Source: Halomonas sp. S3-1-1 (GTDB lineage: Bacteria; Pseudomonadota; Gammaproteobacteria; Pseudomonadales; Halomonadaceae). From it: a DNA stretch of 64,000 nucleotides. A program made the position numbers and the translations under genes. Position 1 is the first letter of the stretch. Every line of letters starts with the position of its first letter. The stretch spans positions 496,001-560,000 of the forward strand of contig NZ_JALGBZ010000001.1 in the NCBI RefSeq assembly GCF_023757625.1, read 5' to 3'. Positions 19,499 to 29,380 of this stretch are shown here, piece by piece. Below the pieces are notes generated by a model, which saw only the letters and a program-made list of their open reading frames with translations, ran no database searches and had not been told where the DNA came from.

Positions 19499-21757
19499 TT
19501 ACGCCAGCGTCTGCGGGTCGATGTCGATCGACCAGCGTACGCTGCGTGCCTCGCGGTGAGCGTCCAGCCACTGGACCAGATAGTTGGCCGCAGCGTGGCG
19601 CTGGCTGCGCTTGTCCGCGGCGATCAGCACGTGCACGTGGTAGCGGTTTTGACGCCGCTCCATCGGCGCGGGCACCGGCCCCAGGCAGCGCGCCTGCACG
19701 CTGGATACTTTGAGCCACTCTCTCAGCGCCTGGGCGGCGCTTTGGGCCAGCGAAAGCGCAGCCTGCTCCTTTGGGCTCTCCAGACGTAGCAGCGCCATGA
19801 AGCCAAACGGCGGCAGTTTGGCTAGCCTGCGCTCCTCGAGCAGGTTGCGCGCAAGCGCCCCGTAGCCGTGCTCGGCCAGCTGGCCCAAGTGCGGGTCGTC
19901 CGGATGCAGGGTTTGCACCAGCACCCGGCCCGGATGGGCAGCGCGCCCGGCGCGCCCGGCCACCTGTTCGAGCAGCTGGGCGCTGTGTTCGAGCGCGCGG
20001 AAGTCCGCGCTGTAGAGCCCGCCGTCGGCGTTGATCACCACCACGAGCGTGACGTGGGGCAGGTGATGGCCCTTGGCGAGCATCTGGGTGCCGACCAGAA
20101 TGCACGGCTCGCCGCGGTGAACCTCCTTGAGCACCTGGTCGAAACTGTCCTTGCGCCGTGTGCTGTCGCGGTCGATACGGTAGATCGTGGTGTCGGGAAA
20201 AAGCCCCGTCAGCGTCTCCTCGGTGCGCTCGGTGCCGGCGCCGAGCGCGCGTAAATCGCCGCTGCCACATTCGGGGCAGGCGTCCGGCAGCGCCCGCCGG
20301 CTGTCGCAGTGGTGGCAGGCCAGAAGCGGCGGCTGGCGGTGCAGCGTCATGCGCGCGTCGCACTGGTCGCAGTCCGCCATCCAGCCGCAGCCATGGCAGG
20401 CAAGGCGCGGGGCGAAGCCGCGCCGGTTGATGAACACCAGTACCTGCTTGCCGGCGGCCAGCGTCGACTTGATCGCCTTGAGCGCGCCGGGCAGAAGCCC
20501 GCCCTGGCGGCGCTGATGGCGAAGGTCCAGAAGTTCGAGTTTGGCCGGCGGGTGGCGGCTCGGGCGCTGGGTGAGACGCAGGTGGCGGTAGTCGCCGCCC
20601 AGCGCGCGCTGAAGGCTTTCGAGTGACGGCGTGGCGCTGCCCAGCAGAAGCGGTATCTGGTGATGGTGGGCGCGCGCCACGGCCAAATCGCGGGCGTGGT
20701 AGCGAAGCCCGTCGTGCTGCTTATAAGAGCCGTCGTGCTCTTCGTCGACGATGATCACCCCGGGTTTGGCCAGCGGCGTGAAGATCGCCGAGCGGGTGCC
20801 GATCACGATCAGCGCGCGCCCGTCGGCGGCGGCTTCCCAGGCGTCCATGCGCTCGGCGTCGTTGAGCCCGGAGTGCAGCGCCACCACCGGCACCTTGAAG
20901 CGGCTTTTAAAGCGCGAAAGCGTCTGCGGGGTCAGGCCGATCTCCGGCACCAGTACCAGCGACTGCTTGCCCTTGGCGGCGACCGCCTCGATCAGCTGCA
21001 GATAGATCTCGGTCTTGCCGCTGCCGGTAACGCCTTCCAGCAGGCAGGGGTGGTAGCCGTTCAGGTTTTCGTGCAGCGCGGCCAGCGCCGTTGCCTGCTC
21101 GCGGTTGAGCGCAAGCGACGGCGAGGCGAGCAGGCCCGATGCGGTGTCGACCCGCCGGCCCGCCTGGCGGGCGAGCTCCGTTGAAGTGATCAGTCCCTTG
21201 CGGGCAAGCGCGCTGAGCTGCTCTTTGGTATAGCCGTGGGCGCTGATCGCCTGGGTCGGCAGGCCATGGGCGTGCTGGCGCAAAAGCGCGTAGAGCTCGG
21301 CCTGTTTGGGGGCGTTTTTAAGCGAATCCGGCGTCTGCTCGCCGACGGCCTGCCACTGGGTGACGGTGCGTCCGGCCATGGGGTAGCCCTGACGGAGCCT
21401 TGCCGGCATGGCCAGCTGCATGGTGTCGCCCAGGCCGTGCTGGTAGTAGCGCGCGGTGAAGTGGCAAAGCCACTGCCAATCTTCTGGCAGCGGCGCCTCA
21501 TCGAGCACCTCGGAAATCGGCTTTAACTTTTCGCGGGGCAGCGCGCTTTGCGCGAGCAAATTAATGACTACGCCCACCACGTCGCGCCGGCCAAACGGTA
21601 CGCGCACGCGAAGCCCCGGCTGCCAGCCGCCGGCCGGCGGCTGGCAGCCGGGCAAATAGTCGAACAACTGACGCAGCGGCGAGGGCAGGGCCACCTGAAG
21701 CGCGCCGGGGGCCGTGGGCGCCTTTGGAGCGGGCGTTGAAGAAAAGAAAGCGGGCAA
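19499..21757 (-). CDS. priA: Primosomal replication protein N' (PriA helicase)
   Basis: PriA restarts stalled replication forks: it recognises fork structures and loads the primosome. Visible blocks: N-terminal 3'-DNA-binding domain (LRQLFDYLPG), Walker A GVTGSGKTEIYL, DEEH box (IIVDEEHDGSYKQ), and cysteine clusters CHGCGWMADCDQC and CHHC...CPEC that bind two zinc ions. The frame is open to a TTG at 21811, but the TTG at 21757 is preferred because GGAGG lies 4 bp before it, giving 752 residues. rpmE is divergent, and its predicted promoter overlaps the priA start. Confidence 0.93.
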   Translation of the reverse strand: MPAFFSSTPAPKAPTAPGALQVALPSPLRQLFDYLPGCQPPAGGWQPGLRVRVPFGRRDVVGVVINLLAQSALPREKLKPISEVLDEAPLPEDWQWLCHFTARYYQHGLGDTMQLAMPARLRQGYPMAGRTVTQWQAVGEQTPDSLKNAPKQAELYALLRQHAHGLPTQAISAHGYTKEQLSALARKGLITSTELARQAGRRVDTASGLLASPSLALNREQATALAALHENLNGYHPCLLEGVTGSGKTEIYLQLIEAVAAKGKQSLVLVPEIGLTPQTLSRFKSRFKVPVVALHSGLNDAERMDAWEAAADGRALIVIGTRSAIFTPLAKPGVIIVDEEHDGSYKQHDGLRYHARDLAVARAHHHQIPLLLGSATPSLESLQRALGGDYRHLRLTQRPSRHPPAKLELLDLRHQRRQGGLLPGALKAIKSTLAAGKQVLVFINRRGFAPRLACHGCGWMADCDQCDARMTLHRQPPLLACHHCDSRRALPDACPECGSGDLRALGAGTERTEETLTGLFPDTTIYRIDRDSTRRKDSFDQVLKEVHRGEPCILVGTQMLAKGHHLPHVTLVVVINADGGLYSADFRALEHSAQLLEQVAGRAGRAAHPGRVLVQTLHPDDPHLGQLAEHGYGALARNLLEERRLAKLPPFGFMALLRLESPKEQAALSLAQSAAQALREWLKVSSVQARCLGPVPAPMERRQNRYHVHVLIAADKRSQRHAAANYLVQWLDAHREARSVRWSIDIDPQTLA

Positions 21758-21786
21758 TTGGCCTCCGGCGTAAAAGTTGCTAGAAT
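21758..21786 (+). promoter_or_regulatory. Putative rpmE promoter
   Basis: TTGGCC (21758-21763) and TAGAAT (21781-21786) are separated by 17 bp. The start would be near 21793, leaving a leader of about 120 nt before rpmE. The -35 box abuts the proposed priA start codon on the other strand. Confidence 0.5.
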
Positions 21787-21913
21787 ATGCGCCCGCTACA
21801 CGTTTTACCAACCCGGTTTTATGTGAGCGACTATCCGGTTAAGCAGTTATTTCAACCCCCTATGCGGTGCCTGGCAACGGATCAGGTGGCGGCATAAGCG
21901 AGTGAGGTTCACG

Positions 21914-22129
21914 ATGAAACAAGGTATTCACCCGAATTACAACACGGTCACCGCGACGTGTTCTTGTGGCAACGCCTTCCAGGTGGGTTCTACCTCCGGT
22001 CAGGACTTTTCTCTGGACGTGTGCTCCAACTGCCACCCGTTCTACACGGGCAAGCAGAAGCAAGCGACCACCGGTGGCCGCGTAGAGCGCTTCAACAAGC
22101 GCTTTGGCGCTGCCATGAAGCGCGGCTAA
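21914..22129 (+). CDS. rpmE: 50S ribosomal protein L31, zinc-binding (C+) form
   Basis: A 71-residue L31 with the zinc-binding cysteines of the C+ paralogue (CSCGNAF and [11 protein letters not shown]). It starts MKQGIHPNY at 21914, preceded by GAGTGAGG; an ATG four codons earlier is less suitable. A hairpin can form just before the ribosome binding site (21862-21895), which could support leader-mediated control such as that described for rpmE in enterobacteria. Confidence 0.96.
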   Translation: MKQGIHPNYNTVTATCSCGNAFQVGSTSGQDFSLDVCSNCHPFYTGKQKQATTGGRVERFNKRFGAAMKRG

Positions 22130-22163
22130 AACGCCCGCTTGCCGGCACACACGTGCCGGTGCC

Positions 22164-22193
22164 AAAAACCCACGCCTCGGCGTGGGTTTTTTT
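22164..22193 (+). terminator. rpmE terminator
   Basis: Stem AACCCACGCC / GGCGTGGGTT followed by seven T, preceded by A residues. A second hairpin, GCCGGCAC-ACAC-GTGCCGGT, lies just upstream at 22141-22160. Confidence 0.88.
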
Positions 22194-22207
22194 ATACCCA
22201 TGAAATA

Positions 22208-22224
22208 ATGGAAAGTTTTTCCAT
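22208..22224. promoter_or_regulatory. TGGAA-N5-TTCCA dyad upstream of the malic enzyme gene
   Basis: Perfect inverted repeat ATGGAAA-GTT-TTTCCAT. The same 15-bp pattern TGGAA-N5-TTCCA recurs upstream of aceE (53941-53959). Its distance from the probable transcription start is large (about 180 bp), so it may serve a promoter I have not located. Confidence 0.4.
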
Positions 22225-22428
22225 AAATGCTGCGGCGCATCAATAAGCAAAGCGTTATGGCTCGAGCGCTTTGCTATAAGTTCTACCAAATAGAGGCTAA
22301 AAGTTTTTATTTTTAAGCAACGTGACGTCAAATGTCGATATTCGTGTTTAGGTTGACGGCGCTTGAGGCTCTTCGGCTTTTTCTATACTCTTGAGTCACT
22401 TTTCAACTTTAGGATGACGGATTTGACC

Positions 22429-23700
22429 ATGACAGATGCGAACCGGCAGGCAGCGCTCGACTATCACGCTAACCCCATTCCAGGAAAGCTATCGGTCGAG
22501 TTGACCAAGTCCACCGCCACCGCTCGTGATCTGTCGCTGGCTTACAGCCCGGGCGTGGCGGAGCCGGTACGCGAAATCGCCGCCGATGCCGAAAACGCCT
22601 ACCGCTACACCGGCAAGGGCAATCTGGTCGCGGTCATTTCAGACGGCAGCGCCATTCTGGGCCTCGGCAACCTGGGGCCGCTGGCCAGCAAGCCGGTCAT
22701 GGAAGGCAAGGGCGTGCTGTTCAAGTGCTTCGCCGGCATCAACTCGGTCGATATCGAGGTCGACGCCGAGAACCCGCAGGCGTTCATCGACACCGTGGCG
22801 CGCATTGCCGATACCTGGGGCGGCATCAATCTTGAAGACATCAAGGCGCCGGAGTGCTTCGAGATCGAAAAGGCGCTGATCGAGCGCTGCCGGGTGCCGG
22901 TCTTTCACGATGACCAACACGGCACCGCGATCGTCACCGCCGCGGGCATGCTCAACGCCCTGGAGATCGCCGGCAAGCGCATCGAAGACGTCAAAATCGT
23001 CTGCATGGGCGCAGGAGCGGCGGCGATCGCCTGCATGCGCCTTCTGATCAGCTGCGGAGCCAGCGCCGAGAACCTGGTGATGCTCGACCGGCGCGGCGTG
23101 ATCCATAGTGGGCGCGAAAACATCAACGAGTACAAGGCGGAATTTGCCCGCGATACCGAGATGCGCACCCTGGATGACGCCATCGACGGCGCTGACGTCT
23201 TCATCGGCCTCTCTGGCCCTGGCCTTTTGAGCGCCGAGCAGGTCAAGAAGATGGCCAAGGATCCGGTCATCTTCGCCTGCACCAACCCGGATCCGGAGAT
23301 CCACCCGGACGTCGCCCGCGAGGCGCGCCCGGACGTGATTATGGCGACCGGCCGCTCGGACTTCCCTAATCAGGTCAACAATGTACTGGGCTTTCCGTTC
23401 ATCTTCCGCGGCGCTTTGGACGTGCGCGCCACGCGCATCAATGAGGCGATGAAGCTCGCCGCGGTGCACGCGCTGAAGGACCTGGCCCGCGAGCCGGTGC
23501 CGGAAGAGGTATTGAACGCCTACGAGCGCACCGAGATGAGCTTTGGCCGCGAGTACATCATCCCCACGCCGGTAGATGTACGCCTGCTCGAGCGCGTCTC
23601 CTCCGCCGTCGCTCAGGCCGCCGTGGACTCCGGCGTGGCGCGCAAGCCGTATCCGGCCCACTACCCGCTGAAGACGATCAACAACGTGTACGGCGGCTGA
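22429..23700 (+). CDS. maeB: NAD(P)-dependent malic enzyme (short form)
   Basis: A 423-residue malic enzyme: oxidative decarboxylation of malate to pyruvate and CO2. The malic N-terminal domain has SLAYSPGVAEPVREI, the metal site region VFHDDQHGTA, and the Rossmann domain begins VKIVCMGAGAAAIACM. It lacks the C-terminal phosphotransacetylase-like domain of enterobacterial MaeB and matches the short Pseudomonas-type enzyme, which also sits near rpmE/priA. Cofactor preference cannot be read reliably. The ATG at 22429 is chosen by homology; one at 22414 is possible. Confidence 0.88.
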   Translation: MTDANRQAALDYHANPIPGKLSVELTKSTATARDLSLAYSPGVAEPVREIAADAENAYRYTGKGNLVAVISDGSAILGLGNLGPLASKPVMEGKGVLFKCFAGINSVDIEVDAENPQAFIDTVARIADTWGGINLEDIKAPECFEIEKALIERCRVPVFHDDQHGTAIVTAAGMLNALEIAGKRIEDVKIVCMGAGAAAIACMRLLISCGASAENLVMLDRRGVIHSGRENINEYKAEFARDTEMRTLDDAIDGADVFIGLSGPGLLSAEQVKKMAKDPVIFACTNPDPEIHPDVAREARPDVIMATGRSDFPNQVNNVLGFPFIFRGALDVRATRINEAMKLAAVHALKDLAREPVPEEVLNAYERTEMSFGREYIIPTPVDVRLLERVSSAVAQAAVDSGVARKPYPAHYPLKTINNVYGG

Positions 23701-23729
23701 TCCTCGACCTGAGAAGCTCCGTCGCAAAA

Positions 23730-23752
23730 ATGCCCGCCCAAGCGGGCATTCG
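23730..23752 (+). terminator. Probable malic enzyme gene terminator
   Basis: Stem ATGCCCGC / GCGGGCAT with loop CCAA, flanked by five A before and a short T-rich segment after. The T tract is interrupted, so termination may be partial. Confidence 0.6.
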
Positions 23753-23789
23753 AGTTTAGCCACTAACGTGAATGCTCGTTTGGGTGCGG

Positions 23790-23884
23790 TCTCGGACTGC
23801 CCTACGCGGGGGCGCTATGAATACCTCCCTGTACGCTACTTTCGCCATCCCTGGCGAAAGACCCCCGCTACGGGCAGTCCGAGA
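23790..23884. repeat. REP-like palindromic intergenic element
   Basis: A 95-bp imperfect palindrome between the convergent malic enzyme and tesB genes. The outer arms begin TCTCGGACTGCCC and end GGGCAGTCCGAGA, continuing inward through G5/C5 tracts. The centre holds a second perfect hairpin, CTTTCGCC-N6-GGCGAAAG (23839-23860). It encodes nothing plausible. Its form is that of a repetitive extragenic palindrome or small MITE; I saw no second copy in the window. Confidence 0.65.
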
Positions 23885-23958
23885 CGCGATATCCAGCGTG
23901 CTTTAGAAGTGACTGCCAATCTGAATAACAGCAAATTCAGATATTTTGAAGTCTCAAC

Positions 23959-25296
<1,338 letters not shown>

Positions 25297-25314
25297 CCCA
25301 AAGAAGGAGCCGCG

Positions 25315-25854
25315 ATGCACGTGCTGCTCAATACGCTGATCGTAGTGCTCACCGTCGCCTCCATGGAAGTGGTGGCGACACTGGCCCACAAGTACATCAT
25401 GCACGGCTTTGGCTGGGGCTGGCACCGCTCTCACCACGAGCCGCGCACTGGCTGGTTTGAGCGCAACGACCTTTATGCGGTGGTGTTCGCGCTACTCGCC
25501 ATCGTGCTGATCGCTTACGGCACCGCCGGCGCTTGGCCACTGCAGTGGATAGGCGCCGGCATGACCGCCTACGGGGTGATCTACTTCGTGCTTCACGACG
25601 GGCTGGTGCACAAGCGGTGGCCGTTTAGCCTCATCCCGCGGCGCGGCTACATGAAGCGCCTTTACAAGGCCCATCGGCTGCATCACGCGGTGAAAGGCCG
25701 CCACGGCGGCGTGTCGTTTGGCTTCATCTACGCCCCGCCGGTGGAGAAGCTCGAGGCCACGCTGCGACGGCGCAAGGCCGCTAACGCGGGCGCTGCCAAA
25801 GGCTCAATGAGCGCGGAGTCGAGCTCCGCCGAGCCCGAGACCCCAGCGCGCTAG
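25315..25854 (+). CDS. crtZ: Beta-carotene hydroxylase CrtZ
   Basis: A 179-residue integral membrane di-iron hydroxylase that adds 3-OH to both rings of beta-carotene, giving zeaxanthin. The histidine clusters are all present: HKYIMH, HRSHH, HDGLVHKR and HRLHHAVKGRHGG. AAGGAG precedes the ATG. It is convergent with crtB and overlaps its 3' end by 74 bp, the same arrangement as in Pantoea crt clusters, though the hydrophilic C-terminal tail here is not conserved. Transcription may come from the tadA promoter. Confidence 0.93.
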   Translation: MHVLLNTLIVVLTVASMEVVATLAHKYIMHGFGWGWHRSHHEPRTGWFERNDLYAVVFALLAIVLIAYGTAGAWPLQWIGAGMTAYGVIYFVLHDGLVHKRWPFSLIPRRGYMKRLYKAHRLHHAVKGRHGGVSFGFIYAPPVEKLEATLRRRKAANAGAAKGSMSAESSSAEPETPAR

Positions 25855-26719
25855 CCCCGCCGGCCAGCAAAAGCGCGACTTTTTCACTTCGTCCGGTACT
25901 TTGACGCCCGTTCCAAGCGAGCTTGCCCGCTCGGGTCACCTTCACGCCGATTTTGCGATACGCCCCGAGCGCGGTGGCGATCGCCCAGGCCGAGCGTAGC
26001 GGCAACTGCTCGATGCCGATGCGCGCCGATGCGTAGTAGGGCTCCGCCGCCTCGATCAAGCGCGCCGAGACGCGCGCGAGCGCCTCGCGCTGATTCGGGT
26101 CGAGAATGTCTTCGACGCTCAAGCCTTCCTCACGCAGCCACTCGCCGGGCACGTAGCAGCGGCCCACTTCGGCGTCCTCGACGATGTCCCGGGCGATATT
26201 GGTGAGCTGAAACCCAAGCCCCAGATCGCAGGCACGATCGAGCACCGCCTCGTCGCGCACGCCCATGACGCGGGCCATCATCAGCCCCACCACCCCCGCC
26301 ACGTGGTAGCAGTAGCGCAGCGTGTCCTCAAACGTTTCATAACGCTCGTCGCGCACGTCCATGGCGTAGCCTTCCAGATGATCGAACGCTTGAGAGGGCG
26401 GAATGGCGTGGGTCAGCGCCACCTCCTGAAAGGCGGCGAAGGCGGGCTCCTCCATCGGCTCGCCTTTGAAGGCGCGCGCGGTTTGGGCCTTGAGCTCGGC
26501 CAGGCGCGCCTCGCTCTGCGCTTTTTGCTCGCCTTCCGAGGGCGCGTTGTTGAAGCCCAGGGTTTGATCGTCGATCACATCATCGCAGTGGCGACACCAG
26601 GCGTAGAGCATCAGCGCGGCCCGGCGCGTTTGCCGGTCGAAGAGTTTCGAGGCGCTGGCGAAGCTCTTCGAGCCCGCCGCCATGGTCACGGTGGCGTGAT
26701 CGAGCAGCGCCTCGCTCAT
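25781..26719 (-). CDS. crtB: Phytoene synthase CrtB
   Basis: A 312-residue squalene/phytoene synthase that joins two geranylgeranyl diphosphates head to head. The first aspartate-rich motif is YAWCRHCDDVIDD; the second is NIARDIVEDAEVGRCYVP. The ATG at 26719 overlaps the crtI stop by 4 bp and follows AAGGA; the open frame continues far upstream inside crtI but is not coding. Its last 74 bp overlap crtZ antisense. It is the last gene of the crtE-X-Y-I-B transcript. Confidence 0.94.
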   Translation of the reverse strand: MSEALLDHATVTMAAGSKSFASASKLFDRQTRRAALMLYAWCRHCDDVIDDQTLGFNNAPSEGEQKAQSEARLAELKAQTARAFKGEPMEEPAFAAFQEVALTHAIPPSQAFDHLEGYAMDVRDERYETFEDTLRYCYHVAGVVGLMMARVMGVRDEAVLDRACDLGLGFQLTNIARDIVEDAEVGRCYVPGEWLREEGLSVEDILDPNQREALARVSARLIEAAEPYYASARIGIEQLPLRSAWAIATALGAYRKIGVKVTRAGKLAWNGRQSTGRSEKVALLLAGGASALGSRARRSSTPRSLSLWQRPR

Positions 26720-28212
26720 GCGTTTTCCTTCTCTGACGTTAACCGCTCCACCATCAGCCCGGCGGTCGCCTTGGCAGAACCGATCACGCCGGGAATACCC
26801 GCGCCCGGGTGGGTGCCAGCGCCGACCAGATACAAATTGTCGATCTGGCTGTCCAGGTTGTGCGGGCGAAACCAGGCGCTCTGGGTCAGAATCGGCTCGA
26901 TCGAAAACGCCGAGCCCTGATGGGCGCCGAGCGTATCGCGAAAATCGAAGGGTGTGAACGTGCGGTGGGTGACCAACTGGCTGCGTAATCCCGGCATGTA
27001 GTGCTTCTCCAGATAGTCGAAGATGCGCTCGCGCAGTTTCGGGCCTTCGACCTCCCAATCGAGCGCAGCGGTGCCCAGGTGCGGCACCGGGGCCAGCACG
27101 TAGTAGCTGCCGCATCCTTCCGGGGCAAGCGAGGGGTCGGTGACACACGGCGCGTGCAGGTAGAGCGAGAAGTCCTCGGCCAGCCCGTCGCTATTGAAGA
27201 TTTCGTCGATCAGCTCGCGATAGCGCGGCCCAAAGCAGACCGTGTGGTGGGCGAGCTGGGTGTGGTTATGATCAAGGCCAAAGTAGAGCACGAACAGCGA
27301 GTTGCTCATGCGCTTGCCCTTGAGCTTTTGGGCCCGCTTGGCACCCACCGGGTGGTGGCCGAGAAGTTTTTCGTAGGTGTGCACCACGTCCGCATTCGAC
27401 GCGACGGCCCGCGCCGGAATCTCGCGGCCATCATGGAGCGTCACGCCGCGGGCGCGGTTACCCTCCATCTCGATACGCTCGACCTTGGCATTGACCAGTA
27501 TCTCGCCGCCCAGGTCCTCAAACAGCTTTGCCATGCCCTTGACCAGCGCGCCGGTGCCGCCACGGGGAAACCACACGCCCCATTTACGCTCCAGCGCGTG
27601 GATCAGCGTGTAAATCGACGAGGTGGCAAACGGGTTGCCGCCGACAAGAAGCGAGTGAAACGAGAACGCCTGGCGCAGGTGCTCGTCCTCGATGTACTGC
27701 GATACCTTGGCGTAAACGCTCTTCCAGGCCTGCAGCTTGGCAAGCTGGGGGGCGGCGCGCAGCATGTCGCGAAAGCTCAAAAAAGGCACCGTACCAAGCT
27801 TGACGTAGCCCTCGTCGAACACCGCCTTCGAGTAGTCGAGAAAGCGGTGATAGCCCTCGACGTCCTTGGGGTTGAAGTGTTCGATCTGGCGCTCGAGGTT
27901 GGTTTGGTCGTTATCGTAATTAAAGACCTCGCCGGACTCCCAGCAGAGCCGATAAAACGGCGTAACCGGCAGAAGCTCGACGTACTGGTCGATACGCTTG
28001 CCGGCCAGTTCGAATAATTCCTCGAGGGCGCTGGGGTCGGTGATCACCGTGGGGCCGGCGTCAAACACGAAGCCTTCGTCTTCGTAGACGTAGGCGCGCC
28101 CGCCGGGCTTGTCGCGGCTTTCCAAAAGCGTGGTCGGAATGCCCGCGGCCTGCAGCCGGATGGCCAGCGCCAGGCCGCCAAAGCCCGCGCCAATTACGAT
28201 CGTTTTACTCAT
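26716..28212 (-). CDS. crtI: Phytoene desaturase CrtI (lycopene-forming type)
   Basis: A 498-residue FAD-dependent desaturase. The N-terminal dinucleotide-binding motif is IVIGAGFGGLALAIRLQ, followed by ESRDKPGGRAYVYEDEGFVFDAGPT (given here as two adjoining family blocks). The C-terminal signature GAGTHPGAGIPGVIGSAK is typical of bacterial CrtI. In Pantoea-type pathways it makes four desaturations from phytoene to lycopene. It overlaps crtY by 8 bp and crtB by 4 bp. The ribosome binding site is weak, so translation probably depends on coupling to crtY. Confidence 0.95.
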   Translation of the reverse strand: MSKTIVIGAGFGGLALAIRLQAAGIPTTLLESRDKPGGRAYVYEDEGFVFDAGPTVITDPSALEELFELAGKRIDQYVELLPVTPFYRLCWESGEVFNYDNDQTNLERQIEHFNPKDVEGYHRFLDYSKAVFDEGYVKLGTVPFLSFRDMLRAAPQLAKLQAWKSVYAKVSQYIEDEHLRQAFSFHSLLVGGNPFATSSIYTLIHALERKWGVWFPRGGTGALVKGMAKLFEDLGGEILVNAKVERIEMEGNRARGVTLHDGREIPARAVASNADVVHTYEKLLGHHPVGAKRAQKLKGKRMSNSLFVLYFGLDHNHTQLAHHTVCFGPRYRELIDEIFNSDGLAEDFSLYLHAPCVTDPSLAPEGCGSYYVLAPVPHLGTAALDWEVEGPKLRERIFDYLEKHYMPGLRSQLVTHRTFTPFDFRDTLGAHQGSAFSIEPILTQSAWFRPHNLDSQIDNLYLVGAGTHPGAGIPGVIGSAKATAGLMVERLTSEKENA

Positions 28213-29380
28213 CTTTGAAGGCTCGCAGCCGAGGGGTTTGTTTAAGCACGGCCGGAATGGCCTCGCGCACCGGTACCGGGGGCTTGCCGGAGACGATGCG
28301 CGCCTTATCCAAAAGCGTGGGTCGACCGGCGTAGAAGCGCTCGATCAGGCCGTCGTTCAGCGTGTAGAAGCGCTGCATGACCTGCCAGCGCCGGTCCGGT
28401 TTGCCTGCCAGAAACAGCATGCGGTTGAGCATGCGAAAAAACCGCTGCTCACGCCAGCGCCGCCGAGCGAAATTGTCGATCAGCTCGAACAGCGACGCGG
28501 CATCAAAATGCGTCTGTGCGGCGATCGCGTCCGCCAGCGCCACCGCGTGGGGCAGCGAGTAGCCGGTGGTGGCGTGAAAGAGCCCGGCGCGCAGACCGCT
28601 TCTCGGCTGGCCCTGGGCGGCCTGCCAGAAGGCGTCGATGTCGCCGTCCAGAGTGATCGGCAGGTGGCCGTGCTCTTCGCGCTCAAGCGCTTCGAGCGCC
28701 CAGCCCTGGCGTTCGGCGTAGGCGGCGATGTTGTTGCGAGCTCGCGCCGGGTCCAGATCCGCCGCGTCGACGTAGTGGGTATCCTCGATCAACAGCGTGT
28801 ACTCGTCGAGCGGCAGGCTGTAGACGAAGCGGTAGCCGCCCTGCTGGTCGACGGTAGCGTCCATCATGATCGGCCGGGTCAGCCCGTGGGGCGTTTTGAT
28901 CCGCCACTGCTGGCCCAGAAACGACTGGTAGCCGATGGTCAGGTGGGGCGACGTGTCCGGGCCGCGCCCGTCGATCACCGCGCCCGCCGTGAGCGCCGTG
29001 CCGTCCTCGAGCGTCACGCCGGTCGGGGTGAGGGCGGCTACACGGGTATCGGTCAAAAGCCGCTCGCCGAGACTCTCTTCGAGTACCTCGGCGAAGCGCT
29101 CGGCGGTCACGCTCAGGTAGTCGCTTTCCAAATGCCGGTTGAACGCGGGAAAGCGCACCTCGTAGCCGGGCCAGCGGTGGGCCACCAGCGGCTCGACCCA
29201 GGCGTGCTGCTCAGAACTCAGGTCGTGCTGGTGAAACGACCAGGTGTGGTTGCCGCCGGGGCGGGGGCCGGCTTCGATCACCAGCACGTCGAGGTTCGGG
29301 TGGCGCTTGCCAAGCCGCCAGGCGATCAGGGCGTTGGCAAGCCCCGCGCCGACGAGAATGAGATCATACGACTGCTTCAT
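28205..29380 (-). CDS. crtY: Lycopene beta-cyclase CrtY
   Basis: A 391-residue FAD-binding cyclase that forms the two beta-ionone rings of beta-carotene. N-terminal motif LILVGAGLANALIAWRLG; conserved blocks WSFHQHDL, VIDGRGP and TLLIEDTHYVD are those of proteobacterial CrtY. GGAGAG precedes the ATG. It overlaps crtX by 17 bp upstream and crtI by 8 bp downstream, in line with a single tightly coupled transcript. Confidence 0.93.
   Translation of the reverse strand: MKQSYDLILVGAGLANALIAWRLGKRHPNLDVLVIEAGPRPGGNHTWSFHQHDLSSEQHAWVEPLVAHRWPGYEVRFPAFNRHLESDYLSVTAERFAEVLEESLGERLLTDTRVAALTPTGVTLEDGTALTAGAVIDGRGPDTSPHLTIGYQSFLGQQWRIKTPHGLTRPIMMDATVDQQGGYRFVYSLPLDEYTLLIEDTHYVDAADLDPARARNNIAAYAERQGWALEALEREEHGHLPITLDGDIDAFWQAAQGQPRSGLRAGLFHATTGYSLPHAVALADAIAAQTHFDAASLFELIDNFARRRWREQRFFRMLNRMLFLAGKPDRRWQVMQRFYTLNDGLIERFYAGRPTLLDKARIVSGKPPVPVREAIPAVLKQTPRLRAFKDE

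Larger units (their letters stand above)
22130..22428. other. Intergenic region upstream of the malic enzyme gene
   Basis: About 300 bp without a gene, unusually A+T-rich for this window. It holds the rpmE terminator, the dyad ATGGAAA-GTT-TTTCCAT (22208-22224), a second perfect inverted repeat GCAAAGCG-N12-CGCTTTGC (22247-22274), and a good -10 hexamer TATACT at 22384-22389 with only a weak -35. The layout suggests regulated transcription of the malic enzyme gene. Confidence 0.5.

Noticed and set aside
21862..21897. 11-codon open frame in the rpmE leader
   Set aside because: It coincides with the leader hairpin and has no ribosome binding site, so a leader peptide is unlikely.
26720..27148. 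Upstream extension of the crtB frame inside crtI
   Set aside because: It is an out-of-frame reading of crtI; the ATG at 26719 has a ribosome binding site and the normal CrtB N-terminus.
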